In this document: positions 24,893 through 33,307 of the stretch, piece after piece
How the letters are laid out: each line of letters begins with the position of its first letter
Position numbering within the stretch: the stretch's first letter is position 1
From: Henriciella litoralis
GTDB taxonomy: Bacteria > Pseudomonadota > Alphaproteobacteria > Caulobacterales > Hyphomonadaceae
Assembly (NCBI RefSeq): GCF_002088935.1
Contig: NZ_NCSS01000006.1
Coordinates: 1,768,407-1,832,406 of the forward strand
Reading direction: 5' to 3'
Length of the DNA: 64,000 nt
Position numbers and translations under genes: made by a program
Notes under the pieces: model-generated
The model's input: the letters and a program-made list of their open reading frames with translations, nothing else
Told to the model about the DNA's origin: nothing
The model's database searches: none

Positions 24893-26290
24893 TTAGCCAT
24901 TCCCCCAAAGCTTCTTCCACCAAGGAGCCTTCGGCTTTGGCTCGACATTGATCGCTGAAGCCGAATAGCCGCCATCGGCCATCTTTTTCTTGATGTCGGC
25001 TTCGTCCCAGCCGGTCAGCTTGGCGAGATTGTCAGCCTCCTTGTCCCAGCGGCTGACGAGTGTATCTGCATATTCGCGGGCAGCTTCGCATTGATTGAAG
25101 TCGCCACGCCATGGGTGGCGAAGTACATAGCGACCCTGATAGTTCTCGCGATCACCAGTCACCTGAAAGGTCAGATCCTGCGGGAAGGTTTTGCCATCAT
25201 AGCGAAGGTGCATGCGTGTCACGAAAACATCGACGGGCTGTGGACCCGGCATAGGGCCGGGGCGGATCGAACCTTGTGGTTCGTTTTCAACACCGCCTTC
25301 GTCCAGCCACATCACACCAAGCTCCTGAAGCTCTGACCGTGTCAGAGGCTCGGCCGCGCACGGGTCGCACCAGCTCATATCCCAGGCATATTCCATGAAG
25401 ACGGCCTTGCCGTTCTGCTTCTCGACCTGATGAGCGAACATGTCCCGGTAGAAGTCGCCAAACTCATCCTTGATATAGATCGGCACATCCATGTCGGACG
25501 GCAGTTTGACCGTCTTGTAATTGGTCGTCTCGACGCGGCCCTTGCGGGTCATCGCAAAGACGAAAAGCTCCTGCTTGCCCTCAGCGTTCACAGTGCCAAG
25601 CCGGATGGGCAGCATGAAATCCTCGTCTTCGTAGGCGACCTGTATCGGCCGCAGGAAGGAAGAGCCGTCATGGCGCTCTAGGTTTACCTTGGCGACGAAG
25701 AATTTCATGCCCTGCTTGAGGTAAGACCCGACCACCTCCTCTGCCCCATCCGGAATGCGGTACTCATTCTGATTGAGCCATTTGATCAGGCCTGAGGACT
25801 CTTCTGCCGAGAGGATCAGAATGTCGTACTCACCAACCTCGTATTCGGCTTCGATCGTAACGCCAAGATCCTCGACCTCTACGCTTTCCAATGCCATCGG
25901 GGCTGGCGGCGGAACTGACGACATCATCACCTCATCTCGATAGCGCATCCGCTCACACGGGTTTTCATCGTGGTACTCGACCAGACGCGGCGCTGTATAT
26001 TCATCGAGATGATCGATCAGACCCGGATTGGCGACGTTTATCTGCTCGCGCTCAGGGATATCGACGACTGGGATCACCATCGCAAACTCCGACGCGTCCC
26101 CGCGATAGTCTGAGGCCATGGTGATGACGGTGCGTTCCCCGTCGCGCACGAGCGCCACTTTCGACGCGTCATTGAACAAATCCGTATCCGCCTTGGCGAC
26201 GTAGAAGCCGCAAAAGGCCGAGGCTGGCGCGCTAAGAGCGAGCGAGCCGAGGCTGAGGGCTGCGGCCCCCAAGAGGTGTCTCAGTTTCAT
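24893..26290 (-). CDS. DUF2330 exported protein
   Basis: A 465-residue protein from ATG 26290; the frame is open to 26443 but that overlaps the RnfD-like gene more and lacks a signal. The signal peptide ends in SAPASAF, and the mature N-terminus FCGFYVAKADTDLFNDASK is the DUF2330 hallmark; next come MASDYRGDASEFAMVIPVVD and a central block of alternating strands. A CDPCAAEP motif near residue 330 may bind metal or form a disulfide. The function is unknown. It overlaps the RnfD-like gene by 59 bases, which implies coexpression and a shared role at the membrane. Confidence 0.82.
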   Translation of the reverse strand: MKLRHLLGAAALSLGSLALSAPASAFCGFYVAKADTDLFNDASKVALVRDGERTVITMASDYRGDASEFAMVIPVVDIPEREQINVANPGLIDHLDEYTAPRLVEYHDENPCERMRYRDEVMMSSVPPPAPMALESVEVEDLGVTIEAEYEVGEYDILILSAEESSGLIKWLNQNEYRIPDGAEEVVGSYLKQGMKFFVAKVNLERHDGSSFLRPIQVAYEDEDFMLPIRLGTVNAEGKQELFVFAMTRKGRVETTNYKTVKLPSDMDVPIYIKDEFGDFYRDMFAHQVEKQNGKAVFMEYAWDMSWCDPCAAEPLTRSELQELGVMWLDEGGVENEPQGSIRPGPMPGPQPVDVFVTRMHLRYDGKTFPQDLTFQVTGDRENYQGRYVLRHPWRGDFNQCEAAREYADTLVSRWDKEADNLAKLTGWDEADIKKKMADGGYSASAINVEPKPKAPWWKKLWGNG

Positions 26291-27134
26291 GTGTGCGTCC
26301 CTCCTTGGACAATCTGGTAGATCCCCAGCTAAAGCGACCGGCTGGTAACAGACGGTCGAGTATCGGTGTTGTGATGGATAGGGCCGCAAGCGCGACCAGG
26401 GGCGCCGCACGCTGGTTCGGCCCGATGATGAACCAGGCGGCAAGCGCCGCGACGCTCATCGCAAAGAGAATGCGACCCGCGCGAGAATTCGGCGTCGAAC
26501 GCGGGTCTGTGATCATGAAGAAGGTGAAGACAAGCAGCGTTCCCGATGAGAGCTGATGCATCGGGATCGTCATCGGATCGCCGAGCCACAAGGCTCTGCC
26601 GATCATGATAGCAGCAAACGTGCCCAGAAATGAAAGGGCAATATCAAGTCGCTTCACGCTGGATAAAACGAGCGCCGCCAAACCGATCGCATAGGCGGCA
26701 AAGAGCGGCGCCTGCCCCCACTGCCCGGGGCTCACCCAGACGTCTCGGCCTAGAATGAGCAGCATGGCGACGATGCCGATACAGGCCGGATTGAAGATAT
26801 GCTTGCCGCGATAGCGAACGGCGAATTTCAGTCCGATGCCGATCAGACCCGCCGCAAACCACATCCACGGCGCTACCGCCCGCATCAGGATGGATATCGA
26901 AAGCGATGTGATCGCGGCGGACTTCCACTCAAATCGGCACCCAGTAATTAATGTGCCGATGAGCTGAGCCGACATTGCGCCTGTGAAAGCGGCAATGAGA
27001 TGGACAGGTCGCGCGCCGAAATCAGTTGTCAAAACCGAGATCAGGAAAAGTCCGGACAGGGCCAAAATCTGCCAATGGCGCGCGTCCTTATTGACGGCGC
27101 GAAACAGGCGGAAAGAGATCGACCCAACATCCAT
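26232..27134 (-). CDS. RnfD/NqrB-like membrane protein, stand-alone
   Basis: A 300-residue polytopic protein with eight to ten hydrophobic segments. It has the RnfD/NqrB layout, including GIGLKFAVRYRGKHIFNPAC and a late FFMITDPRSTPNSRAGR that corresponds to the conserved TDP region. The flavin-attachment region reads LSSGTLLVFTFF, with a Thr in position to accept an FMN-phosphate as in RnfD. No rnfA, B, C, E or G gene is near. It is upstream of, and overlaps by 59 bases, the DUF2330 gene. A one-subunit flavin or redox membrane role is plausible; the substrate is unknown. Confidence 0.72.
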   Translation of the reverse strand: MDVGSISFRLFRAVNKDARHWQILALSGLFLISVLTTDFGARPVHLIAAFTGAMSAQLIGTLITGCRFEWKSAAITSLSISILMRAVAPWMWFAAGLIGIGLKFAVRYRGKHIFNPACIGIVAMLLILGRDVWVSPGQWGQAPLFAAYAIGLAALVLSSVKRLDIALSFLGTFAAIMIGRALWLGDPMTIPMHQLSSGTLLVFTFFMITDPRSTPNSRAGRILFAMSVAALAAWFIIGPNQRAAPLVALAALSITTPILDRLLPAGRFSWGSTRLSKEGRTHETETPLGGRSPQPRLARS

Positions 27135-27352
27135 GCATTACAGAGAATACACGAAAAGCGAGCAAATTTGGGCAGGGATTTGATTTTTCGAGGCGGCTCT
27201 AACGCTCACTCTCAATCGCAACCTTTTCCAGACAGGAGCCGTATTGCGTGTTTTTCAGACGGCTGGACTGCTCCAGAAGCTGCTCAATTTGATATAGCCA
27301 AGCCGAAAGCCAATCTCTTCAAGGCAGGCGATCTTCATGCCAAGAGCGTGCA

Positions 27353-29530
27353 TCACGCTTTCAGAAAAGGCGCGAACGCAGTCACCATATGATAGAGCAT
27401 ACTTGCAGGCACAGGCTTATCGAGTGGCTGCCCCTCTTCACCGACCTCGTCGATCAGAAGGCCGCGGCCCGCCGGATCAAGATAGGTCTCCTTGATTTTC
27501 CGGAACAGCTCAGCAACCGCTTCCGGCGGCACAGCATCGGGATGAAGCGAATAAGCCCTCAGCTTCTCGAGCTGCGGCCACAAGCGCTTCTTCGCGTCAA
27601 CAATTGCGCCAGTCGACAGAGCAACATTCACACAGAAGTCCGCCGGGCCACCTTTCTGAATGCTCCCGGCTTTCGAGATCAAACGGCGAGCCCAGCTGGC
27701 AAGATCGCGGCCACTGATATTTTCAAACTGCGTGAGCAGTGTGGCCCACTCATAGTGGTGACCAGGCTCAAAAAGCTGTCCGCGCTCACCCTCGGCTGGC
27801 GTCCAGTCGCATTGATAGAATTCCCGCAGGATGTTTTTCCGCGCATCAAAAAAGGTGGTTTCGAATAATACTACGATATTCTCGGCCAGTTTCAGATGAG
27901 CCGGATTGCTTGTCGCCGCATGCAAGGCAAGAAGCGCTTCAAGCAAGTGCATGTGAGGGTTAGCGCGCCGCTCATCTGTCTGCGCGCTCCCTTCCATATA
28001 GCCGCCATGAACGGGGTCGGCCCAGTTTTCCTCAATGTGTGAAAGCGCAGCAAGTGCAAGCTCAAGCCCCCGCTCATCAGAAAGAACGCGATACGCTGTC
28101 GCCCCGGCGAGAATTATGAATGCGTGGTCGTATAGGTCTTCAGAAGGGTCCGTTACTTTCCCGTCTGCCCCCGTCTTGTGAGCCCAGCCGCCAGATGGAT
28201 TGCGAACATCACCAAGCAGATAGTCCAGACCTTTACTCACCAGATCCTCCGCCACAGCCCGGTCGCTCCAGCCCAGCTCGATGGAGCTGGCAAAGCTGAA
28301 AATCTGTCGCGCCGCAACGCGCACGCGCCTCTCCGCGCCTTCGACTGGCCTGCCGTTCGCGTCCAGACATTCATAGAAACCACCCACATCCGTATCCCAG
28401 GCGTTCTCGCCCCACATTTGAAACTGGTCCCACAGAATCGTGCGGGCTTGTTCTGCCAGTCCCGGCGCGGCCGCGGCGCTTTTCTTCGACAACTGGGCCA
28501 GCTTTTTGACATCCTGCGCGTTCTCGATTGGGCAGATCATGATGTGCTTGTCATTCGCGACAACAATCATGTCCTTCCCGCCGGTCATATAAATCGGCAG
28601 ATGTTCGGACCTTACATAGCAGTTTTCGGTATCGAGCAGCTCAACCGGGCCAATCTGGGCATTGCCAGCACCATCCCGCACCGACAGTTCCCACAAAGCT
28701 TTGTAATCGCCGACATCGCTCCAGCCCATTTCAAGTGGAACGCCAAAAATCGGGCTTAGCTTTTCCATGATCGCATAGTCGACAGATATGCTGGGCGAGG
28801 CCGCGAACGCATCGCGGTCCAGCGACACAATCTGCTTTTCTGCATCCATGCGCGGACGCTCAGGCAGCGCAGCCTTCACGGCCGTCAGAATGTCCGGCGC
28901 AAGTCGCTGGAAGGCCTCAATCATGGCGCTGGCCCTGAATAGGAATATCCCCGCATTCCAGACATACCGGCCAGTTTCGATATACGCTGCCGCCGTGTCC
29001 CGATCCGGCTTCTCAACGAAGCGGCGGGCTTGCCTCACCCGGGCATCTCCGTCTTCGAGTTCGATATAACCGTAGCCGGTGCTGGCAAATGTTGGCTCAA
29101 TGCCGAAAGTAACCACGTGTCCGTCAGAAGCCTTGGATAATCCAGCGGCGATCGCCTCATGAAACCTGTCCGGAAAAGCAATATGATGATCCGCTGGCAG
29201 GATAAGCAGTATGTCATCGGGATCGCTGACCAGCGCTGCGGCAACCACGGCGGCGGCCGAGTTTCTCCCGAAAGGCTCCAATAGCAATCTGGCATCCGGC
29301 AGATGCTGCCGCAGCAGGGCTTCATGGCGCGCCGCGCCTATTGCAAGCACATCCCCGAATGAAAGCCCGGCGACCTCGGTGTTTTTTACTCGTTCTGCCG
29401 TTTGGGTCAGCATCGACATGTCGCCGCCAAGCTTCAGAAACTGCTTTGGCGTGGCGCTATTTGAAAGGGGCCACAACCGTGTCCCACCGCCGCCGCATAA
29501 TATAACCGGCGTTACAACATGCTCTTGCAA
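27353..29530 (-). CDS. Fused mannose-1-phosphate guanylyltransferase / AGE-type isomerase
   Basis: A 725-residue fusion. Residues 1-355 are a GDP-mannose pyrophosphorylase: the nucleotide-binding LCGGGGTRLWPLSNSATPKQ, LILPADHHI and FVEKPDR are intact. The MPI-type cupin of ManC proteins is absent. Residues 360-725 are an N-acylglucosamine-2-epimerase/(alpha/alpha)6 barrel domain (FYECLDANGRPVEG, HMHLLEALLALHAAT, GQLFEPGHHYEWATLL), which in similar fusions supplies the mannose-6-phosphate isomerase step. Start is TTG 29530, backed by AAGGAG six bases upstream; no ATG gives the complete N-terminus. It would feed GDP-mannose to gmd-rmd at 58-60 kb. Confidence 0.88.
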   Translation of the reverse strand: MQEHVVTPVILCGGGGTRLWPLSNSATPKQFLKLGGDMSMLTQTAERVKNTEVAGLSFGDVLAIGAARHEALLRQHLPDARLLLEPFGRNSAAAVVAAALVSDPDDILLILPADHHIAFPDRFHEAIAAGLSKASDGHVVTFGIEPTFASTGYGYIELEDGDARVRQARRFVEKPDRDTAAAYIETGRYVWNAGIFLFRASAMIEAFQRLAPDILTAVKAALPERPRMDAEKQIVSLDRDAFAASPSISVDYAIMEKLSPIFGVPLEMGWSDVGDYKALWELSVRDGAGNAQIGPVELLDTENCYVRSEHLPIYMTGGKDMIVVANDKHIMICPIENAQDVKKLAQLSKKSAAAAPGLAEQARTILWDQFQMWGENAWDTDVGGFYECLDANGRPVEGAERRVRVAARQIFSFASSIELGWSDRAVAEDLVSKGLDYLLGDVRNPSGGWAHKTGADGKVTDPSEDLYDHAFIILAGATAYRVLSDERGLELALAALSHIEENWADPVHGGYMEGSAQTDERRANPHMHLLEALLALHAATSNPAHLKLAENIVVLFETTFFDARKNILREFYQCDWTPAEGERGQLFEPGHHYEWATLLTQFENISGRDLASWARRLISKAGSIQKGGPADFCVNVALSTGAIVDAKKRLWPQLEKLRAYSLHPDAVPPEAVAELFRKIKETYLDPAGRGLLIDEVGEEGQPLDKPVPASMLYHMVTAFAPFLKA

Positions 29531-30084
29531 ACCCTACTCCTTTTCCCGAAAGACTTCGGATAGCGGCTCGGCCTATAGCCCAATTGCCGCCATTTAAAAA
29601 CTCAACGGGCGAAACTCTCAAGAATTGTGCAATATCCCCCAACTCCTAGTGTTGCCCCTGTTTGGCGCATAAGAAAATACGGTTGTTGATAATCGGACCT
29701 GCCGCCAAGCAATTTGAGTGAATTCTGCACGTCCAGCATTTCACGACCAGCGGCCCTTTGCCACTCGAAACGCCCGATAACCTACGCGCCCGGTGCAGAG
29801 AGGGACCTGCTATCGAGCGACACAGCACGGCAACTGGCACGGACTTCAACTGAGCTTGCGCGGCAAATGACTGCGACGGGCGGCCACTTGTTCACTCAGG
29901 CACAACTCACCCGCGCAATTCCACTGCTCCAAATATCCCCAGCCATGGTTTTCGAAGAAGCGCGGCATTCAGAACGCCAAACATCAACATTGGTGCCCGT
30001 CACGACGGAAGCCTTCAGCTCACCCGACAAGATACCGGACTTGCGTCCGGCATCTCGGGCGGTCGTGGAACGGGTGGTCAGCGC
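29531..30084. other. Intergenic stretch with only a doubtful short gene
   Basis: About 550 bases between the TTG-started guanylyltransferase fusion and the alcohol dehydrogenase, both on minus. No tRNA, no strong promoter or terminator, and no homology that I recognise. The region just upstream of the fusion (29531-29560) carries its ribosome-binding site. The only frame of note is the one at 29714. Confidence 0.5.
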
Positions 30085-30088
30085 CTAG
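29714..30088 (+). CDS. Possible short gene, unknown (doubtful)
   Basis: A frame of 124 residues from TTG 29714, with an internal ATG at 29868 that would give a 73-residue protein. The product has no signal, membrane helix or known motif; residues 50-100 look like a helical segment followed by a Ser/Thr/Pro-rich tail. Its stop overlaps that of the converging alcohol dehydrogenase by four bases (CTAG), the same arrangement that is seen at two other gene pairs in this window, which is a mild hint that it is real. Codon use is not decisive. Confidence 0.25.
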   Translation: MSEFCTSSISRPAALCHSKRPITYAPGAERDLLSSDTARQLARTSTELARQMTATGGHLFTQAQLTRAIPLLQISPAMVFEEARHSERQTSTLVPVTTEAFSSPDKIPDLRPASRAVVERVVSA

Positions 30089-31218
30089 CCTAGCGCAGCT
30101 TCGTAGATTTTTTCGTAGTCTTCCTTCGTGGCCGGTTTGGCATTTCCCATGTGAGCAAGATCAGCCAGCGCGAACTCCACAACACCCGGACCGTCAGAAG
30201 ACTCAAGCCCGATCTCTTTCAGCGTGCTTGGAATTCCAATATCTTCGTTCAGCTTCTCGATCGCTTCTGCCAGATCGGCGCCTGGCTCAAGGCCCATCGC
30301 AAAACGAAGGCGCTCATATTTCGCGTCGGCTGCGCCGTCATTGAAGCGCAGAAGGTGCGGCAGGAAAATCGCATTCAGCGTGCCATGGTGCAGTTTTTTC
30401 TCATGAAGCCGGCCAGCCGCATGCGAGAGCGCATGGACGCTGCCGAGACCTTTCACGAAGGCCAGCGCGCCCTCATAGGACGCCATCATCATGTTCCAGC
30501 GAGCTTCCTTGTCCGAACCATCAGCGACGGCACGGCGTAGCCAGCCATCGCGCACTGCGCGTGTCAGCCCATCATATCCAATGCCTTCAGCCGGAGGATT
30601 GGAGGACGGCACAAGAATCGCTTCGATGCAGTGGGTTACCGCGTCCATGCCCGTTGCCGCAGTCATCATTTTCGGCAGACCCATGGTCAGGTCAGGGTCA
30701 CAGATCGCCGTTGGCGGGATCAGGTTTGGCGAGGCGAACGTTTCCTTGCGGCCATTGGTCATCGTTGTGATCATGCCAACAGACACTTCTGAGCCGGTGC
30801 CAGCCGTTGTTGGAATGGCAACAAGCGGTGGCAGCTTCCCGATATGCTTTGAGCCGCCAACCATCGCGGCGTATTTTTCAAGCGGTCCGCCATGGCTTGC
30901 CAGCAGGCCAACGGCCTTTGAAAGGTCCATGCTGGAGCCACCGCCAAGCGCAATGATGCCGTCCGCGCCAGCGCTCTTGTAAAGTTCAGCCACCTCAATG
31001 GCCTGCGCTTCGGTCGGGTTTGCGACGGTATCAGAAAACACGCCGCCTGGTTCACTGCCCAGCGCTTCCAGAACCTTATCAAGAATGCCAACCGCCTTGA
31101 TGCCCGGATCGGTAATGATAAACGGCTTACTGACACCATGCCCTGCCATCACCTTTGGCAAACGGCCAAGGGCACCATGGTCAAAGATGCAGGTATTCAT
31201 GAAGGTCATTACGGGCAT
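30085..31218 (-). CDS. Iron-containing alcohol dehydrogenase
   Basis: A 377-residue group III alcohol dehydrogenase. The nucleotide-binding loop is IIALGGGSSMDLSKAVGLL, preceded by DTVANPTEAQ, and the iron ligands are Asp and His in DAVTHCIEAILVPSSNPP plus His residues in VHALSHAAGRLHEKKLHHGT. It is the usual length. The substrate cannot be named from sequence; relatives act on 1,2-propanediol, butanol, lactaldehyde or maleylacetate. It stands alone, with no aldehyde dehydrogenase or activator gene beside it. Its stop forms a CTAG overlap with the doubtful frame at 29714-30088. Confidence 0.9.
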   Translation of the reverse strand: MPVMTFMNTCIFDHGALGRLPKVMAGHGVSKPFIITDPGIKAVGILDKVLEALGSEPGGVFSDTVANPTEAQAIEVAELYKSAGADGIIALGGGSSMDLSKAVGLLASHGGPLEKYAAMVGGSKHIGKLPPLVAIPTTAGTGSEVSVGMITTMTNGRKETFASPNLIPPTAICDPDLTMGLPKMMTAATGMDAVTHCIEAILVPSSNPPAEGIGYDGLTRAVRDGWLRRAVADGSDKEARWNMMMASYEGALAFVKGLGSVHALSHAAGRLHEKKLHHGTLNAIFLPHLLRFNDGAADAKYERLRFAMGLEPGADLAEAIEKLNEDIGIPSTLKEIGLESSDGPGVVEFALADLAHMGNAKPATKEDYEKIYEAALG

Positions 31219-31438
31219 GGCAGTCTCGCTTGTTGGCAGTGATGTTAGATAACTATCGGCACGTAAGACGACAGCGTTAGACCATGCAAGACCAATCGCC
31301 GCGTCATTCTGACTTGCTGATACATGTGATCACCCGCAGTGCCAACTCGTAGCAGATCACTGGAAAGCCTTGTTGACTTCCTGTGCCCTGTTGGTCCCGA
31401 TAGACGTGAACTGACAAAATCAGACGAGGTGCTGTTCA

Positions 31439-33295
31439 GTGAGTGACCCAATTCTTTCCGTTCGGGATCTGAAGATTGATTTTGATACGCCGGATGGCAC
31501 TGTCCACGCGGTGAAAGGTACGAGCTTTGACGTGGCCCCGGGCGAGTGTCTGGGCATCGTTGGTGAGTCCGGTTCAGGCAAGAGCCAGTCGGCGCTCGCC
31601 GCCATGGGACTGATCGCTGATAACGGGACAGTGACGGGATCGATCACGTTTAACGGCACAGAACTCGTCGGCGCCAAGACAAGCACGTTGCGGAAGATCC
31701 GCGGCGCGCAAATGTCGATGATTTTTCAGGACCCGCTAACGTCGCTAACCCCGCACCTCACCGTTGGCGCGCAGATGCGCGAAGTCCTTGCCCTGCACAA
31801 GAATATGAAGGGCGAAGAGGCGATCAAGCGATGTGTGGACTGGCTCGAGCAGGTCCGCATCCCCGAAGCGCGTCGTCGTCTCGATCAGTTCCCGCACGAA
31901 CTTTCCGGCGGCATGCGCCAACGTGTGATGGTTGCGATCGCCATGCTATGCGGGCCGAAGCTGTTGCTGGCCGATGAGCCGACAACTGCTCTCGACGTCA
32001 CCGTACAGGCGCAAGTTCTTGACCTGATGGACGACCTGAAGCGCGACACTGGTACAGGCATTGTGCTGATCACCCACGATATGGGCGTCGTCGCCCGCAT
32101 GTGTGACCGCGTTGTTGTCATGCGTCATGGCGAAATCGTCGAGACAGGCACCAATGACGACATTTTCTACAATCCGCAGCACGCCTACACAAAAATGCTG
32201 CTCAACGCCGTGCCCCGCATTGACCAGCCAAACCGTGAAGGTCGCCCACAACTGGGCAATCCGCCTGCGCAAAGCGAGACACCGATCGTCGAAGCGCGCG
32301 ATGTAAAAGTGCAGTTTCCGGTCAATGTCGATGGCGGCCTGTTCGGAAAAACAAAAATGTTGAAAGCGGTCGACGGGGTTTCCTTCGATCTGCGCGCCGG
32401 TGAGACGCTGGGCGTCGTCGGCGAGTCGGGGTGCGGTAAGTCCACCCTCGCCCGCGCGGTTCTGAAACTTGTGCCGCAATCGGCTGGCACGGTTGCCTGG
32501 ATGGGACGCGACATCACGAACGCAAACCGCAAAGAGATGAACGGTCTGCGCGATGATCTGCAGATCGTATTCCAGGATCCGCTTGCGTCGCTGGACCCCC
32601 GGATGACAATTGGCCAATCAATCGCAGAGCCCCTCACTGTCCACAAACCGGACATGTCGAAAGCTGAACGCGAGAGGCTGGTGCGCGAATTCATGCCACG
32701 GGTTGATCTCGATCCAGCGATGATCAACCGCTATCCGCACGAGCTTTCAGGCGGCCAGAACCAGCGCGTCGGCATTGCACGCGCCATGATCCTGCGCCCT
32801 AAACTGTTGATCTGCGATGAGGCGGTGTCAGCGCTTGATGTGTCGGTCCAGGCACAAGTCGTCGATCTGTTGATCGACCTCCAGAAAGAGTTCGGGCTGG
32901 CGATGATCTTTATCAGCCACGATCTCTCGGTGGTCCGAGAGATCAGCCACCGCGTCATGGTGCTCTATCTTGGCAAAGTCGTTGAAATCGCAGACCGCAC
33001 AGCGATCTATGAGGATGCCCGTCATCCTTACACAAAGGCGCTGATTTCTGCTGTTCCAACGCCTGACCCGAAGTTTGAGCGCACGAAAGAGCGGGTCAAA
33101 CTGCGTGGTGACCTCCCCTCACCGCTTGATAGCCGTGCGCCGCTCCGCTTCATGAAATCCGTCGTTATAGATGATCCGGATGCCGAGCAGTACAGCCCCA
33201 AATTGATCGAGGTAGCGCCCGGTCATCTCGTGGCCGAGCATGACGCCTATGAGGGCGTTGAAGGGTTGAAGCTGAAAGAGACAGAACCGGCCTGA
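31439..33295 (+). CDS. Fused two-domain peptide ABC transporter ATPase (DppD-DppF type)
   Basis: A 618-residue protein with two complete ABC domains in one chain. Domain 1 (about 5-255): Walker A GESGSGKSQSALA, signature ELSGGMRQRVMVAI, Walker B LLADEPTTALDVTVQ. Domain 2 (about 285-530): Walker A GESGCGKSTLARAVL, signature ELSGGQNQRVGIA, Walker B LLICDEAVSALDVSVQ. A C-terminal oligopeptide-type extension follows (YTKALISAVPTPDPK). The start is GTG 31439 after GACGAGGTG. The family energises import of peptides, nickel or similar solutes. No permease or binding-protein gene is near, so it works with a transporter encoded elsewhere. Confidence 0.93.
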   Translation: MSDPILSVRDLKIDFDTPDGTVHAVKGTSFDVAPGECLGIVGESGSGKSQSALAAMGLIADNGTVTGSITFNGTELVGAKTSTLRKIRGAQMSMIFQDPLTSLTPHLTVGAQMREVLALHKNMKGEEAIKRCVDWLEQVRIPEARRRLDQFPHELSGGMRQRVMVAIAMLCGPKLLLADEPTTALDVTVQAQVLDLMDDLKRDTGTGIVLITHDMGVVARMCDRVVVMRHGEIVETGTNDDIFYNPQHAYTKMLLNAVPRIDQPNREGRPQLGNPPAQSETPIVEARDVKVQFPVNVDGGLFGKTKMLKAVDGVSFDLRAGETLGVVGESGCGKSTLARAVLKLVPQSAGTVAWMGRDITNANRKEMNGLRDDLQIVFQDPLASLDPRMTIGQSIAEPLTVHKPDMSKAERERLVREFMPRVDLDPAMINRYPHELSGGQNQRVGIARAMILRPKLLICDEAVSALDVSVQAQVVDLLIDLQKEFGLAMIFISHDLSVVREISHRVMVLYLGKVVEIADRTAIYEDARHPYTKALISAVPTPDPKFERTKERVKLRGDLPSPLDSRAPLRFMKSVVIDDPDAEQYSPKLIEVAPGHLVAEHDAYEGVEGLKLKETEPA

Positions 33296-33307
33296 GCCAT
33301 TTCTTTG

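Noticed and set aside
27000..27392. 130-residue plus-strand frame over the RnfD-like start and the guanylyltransferase end
   Set aside because: It is largely antisense to two well-supported genes, has no motif, and its composition follows the opposite strand.
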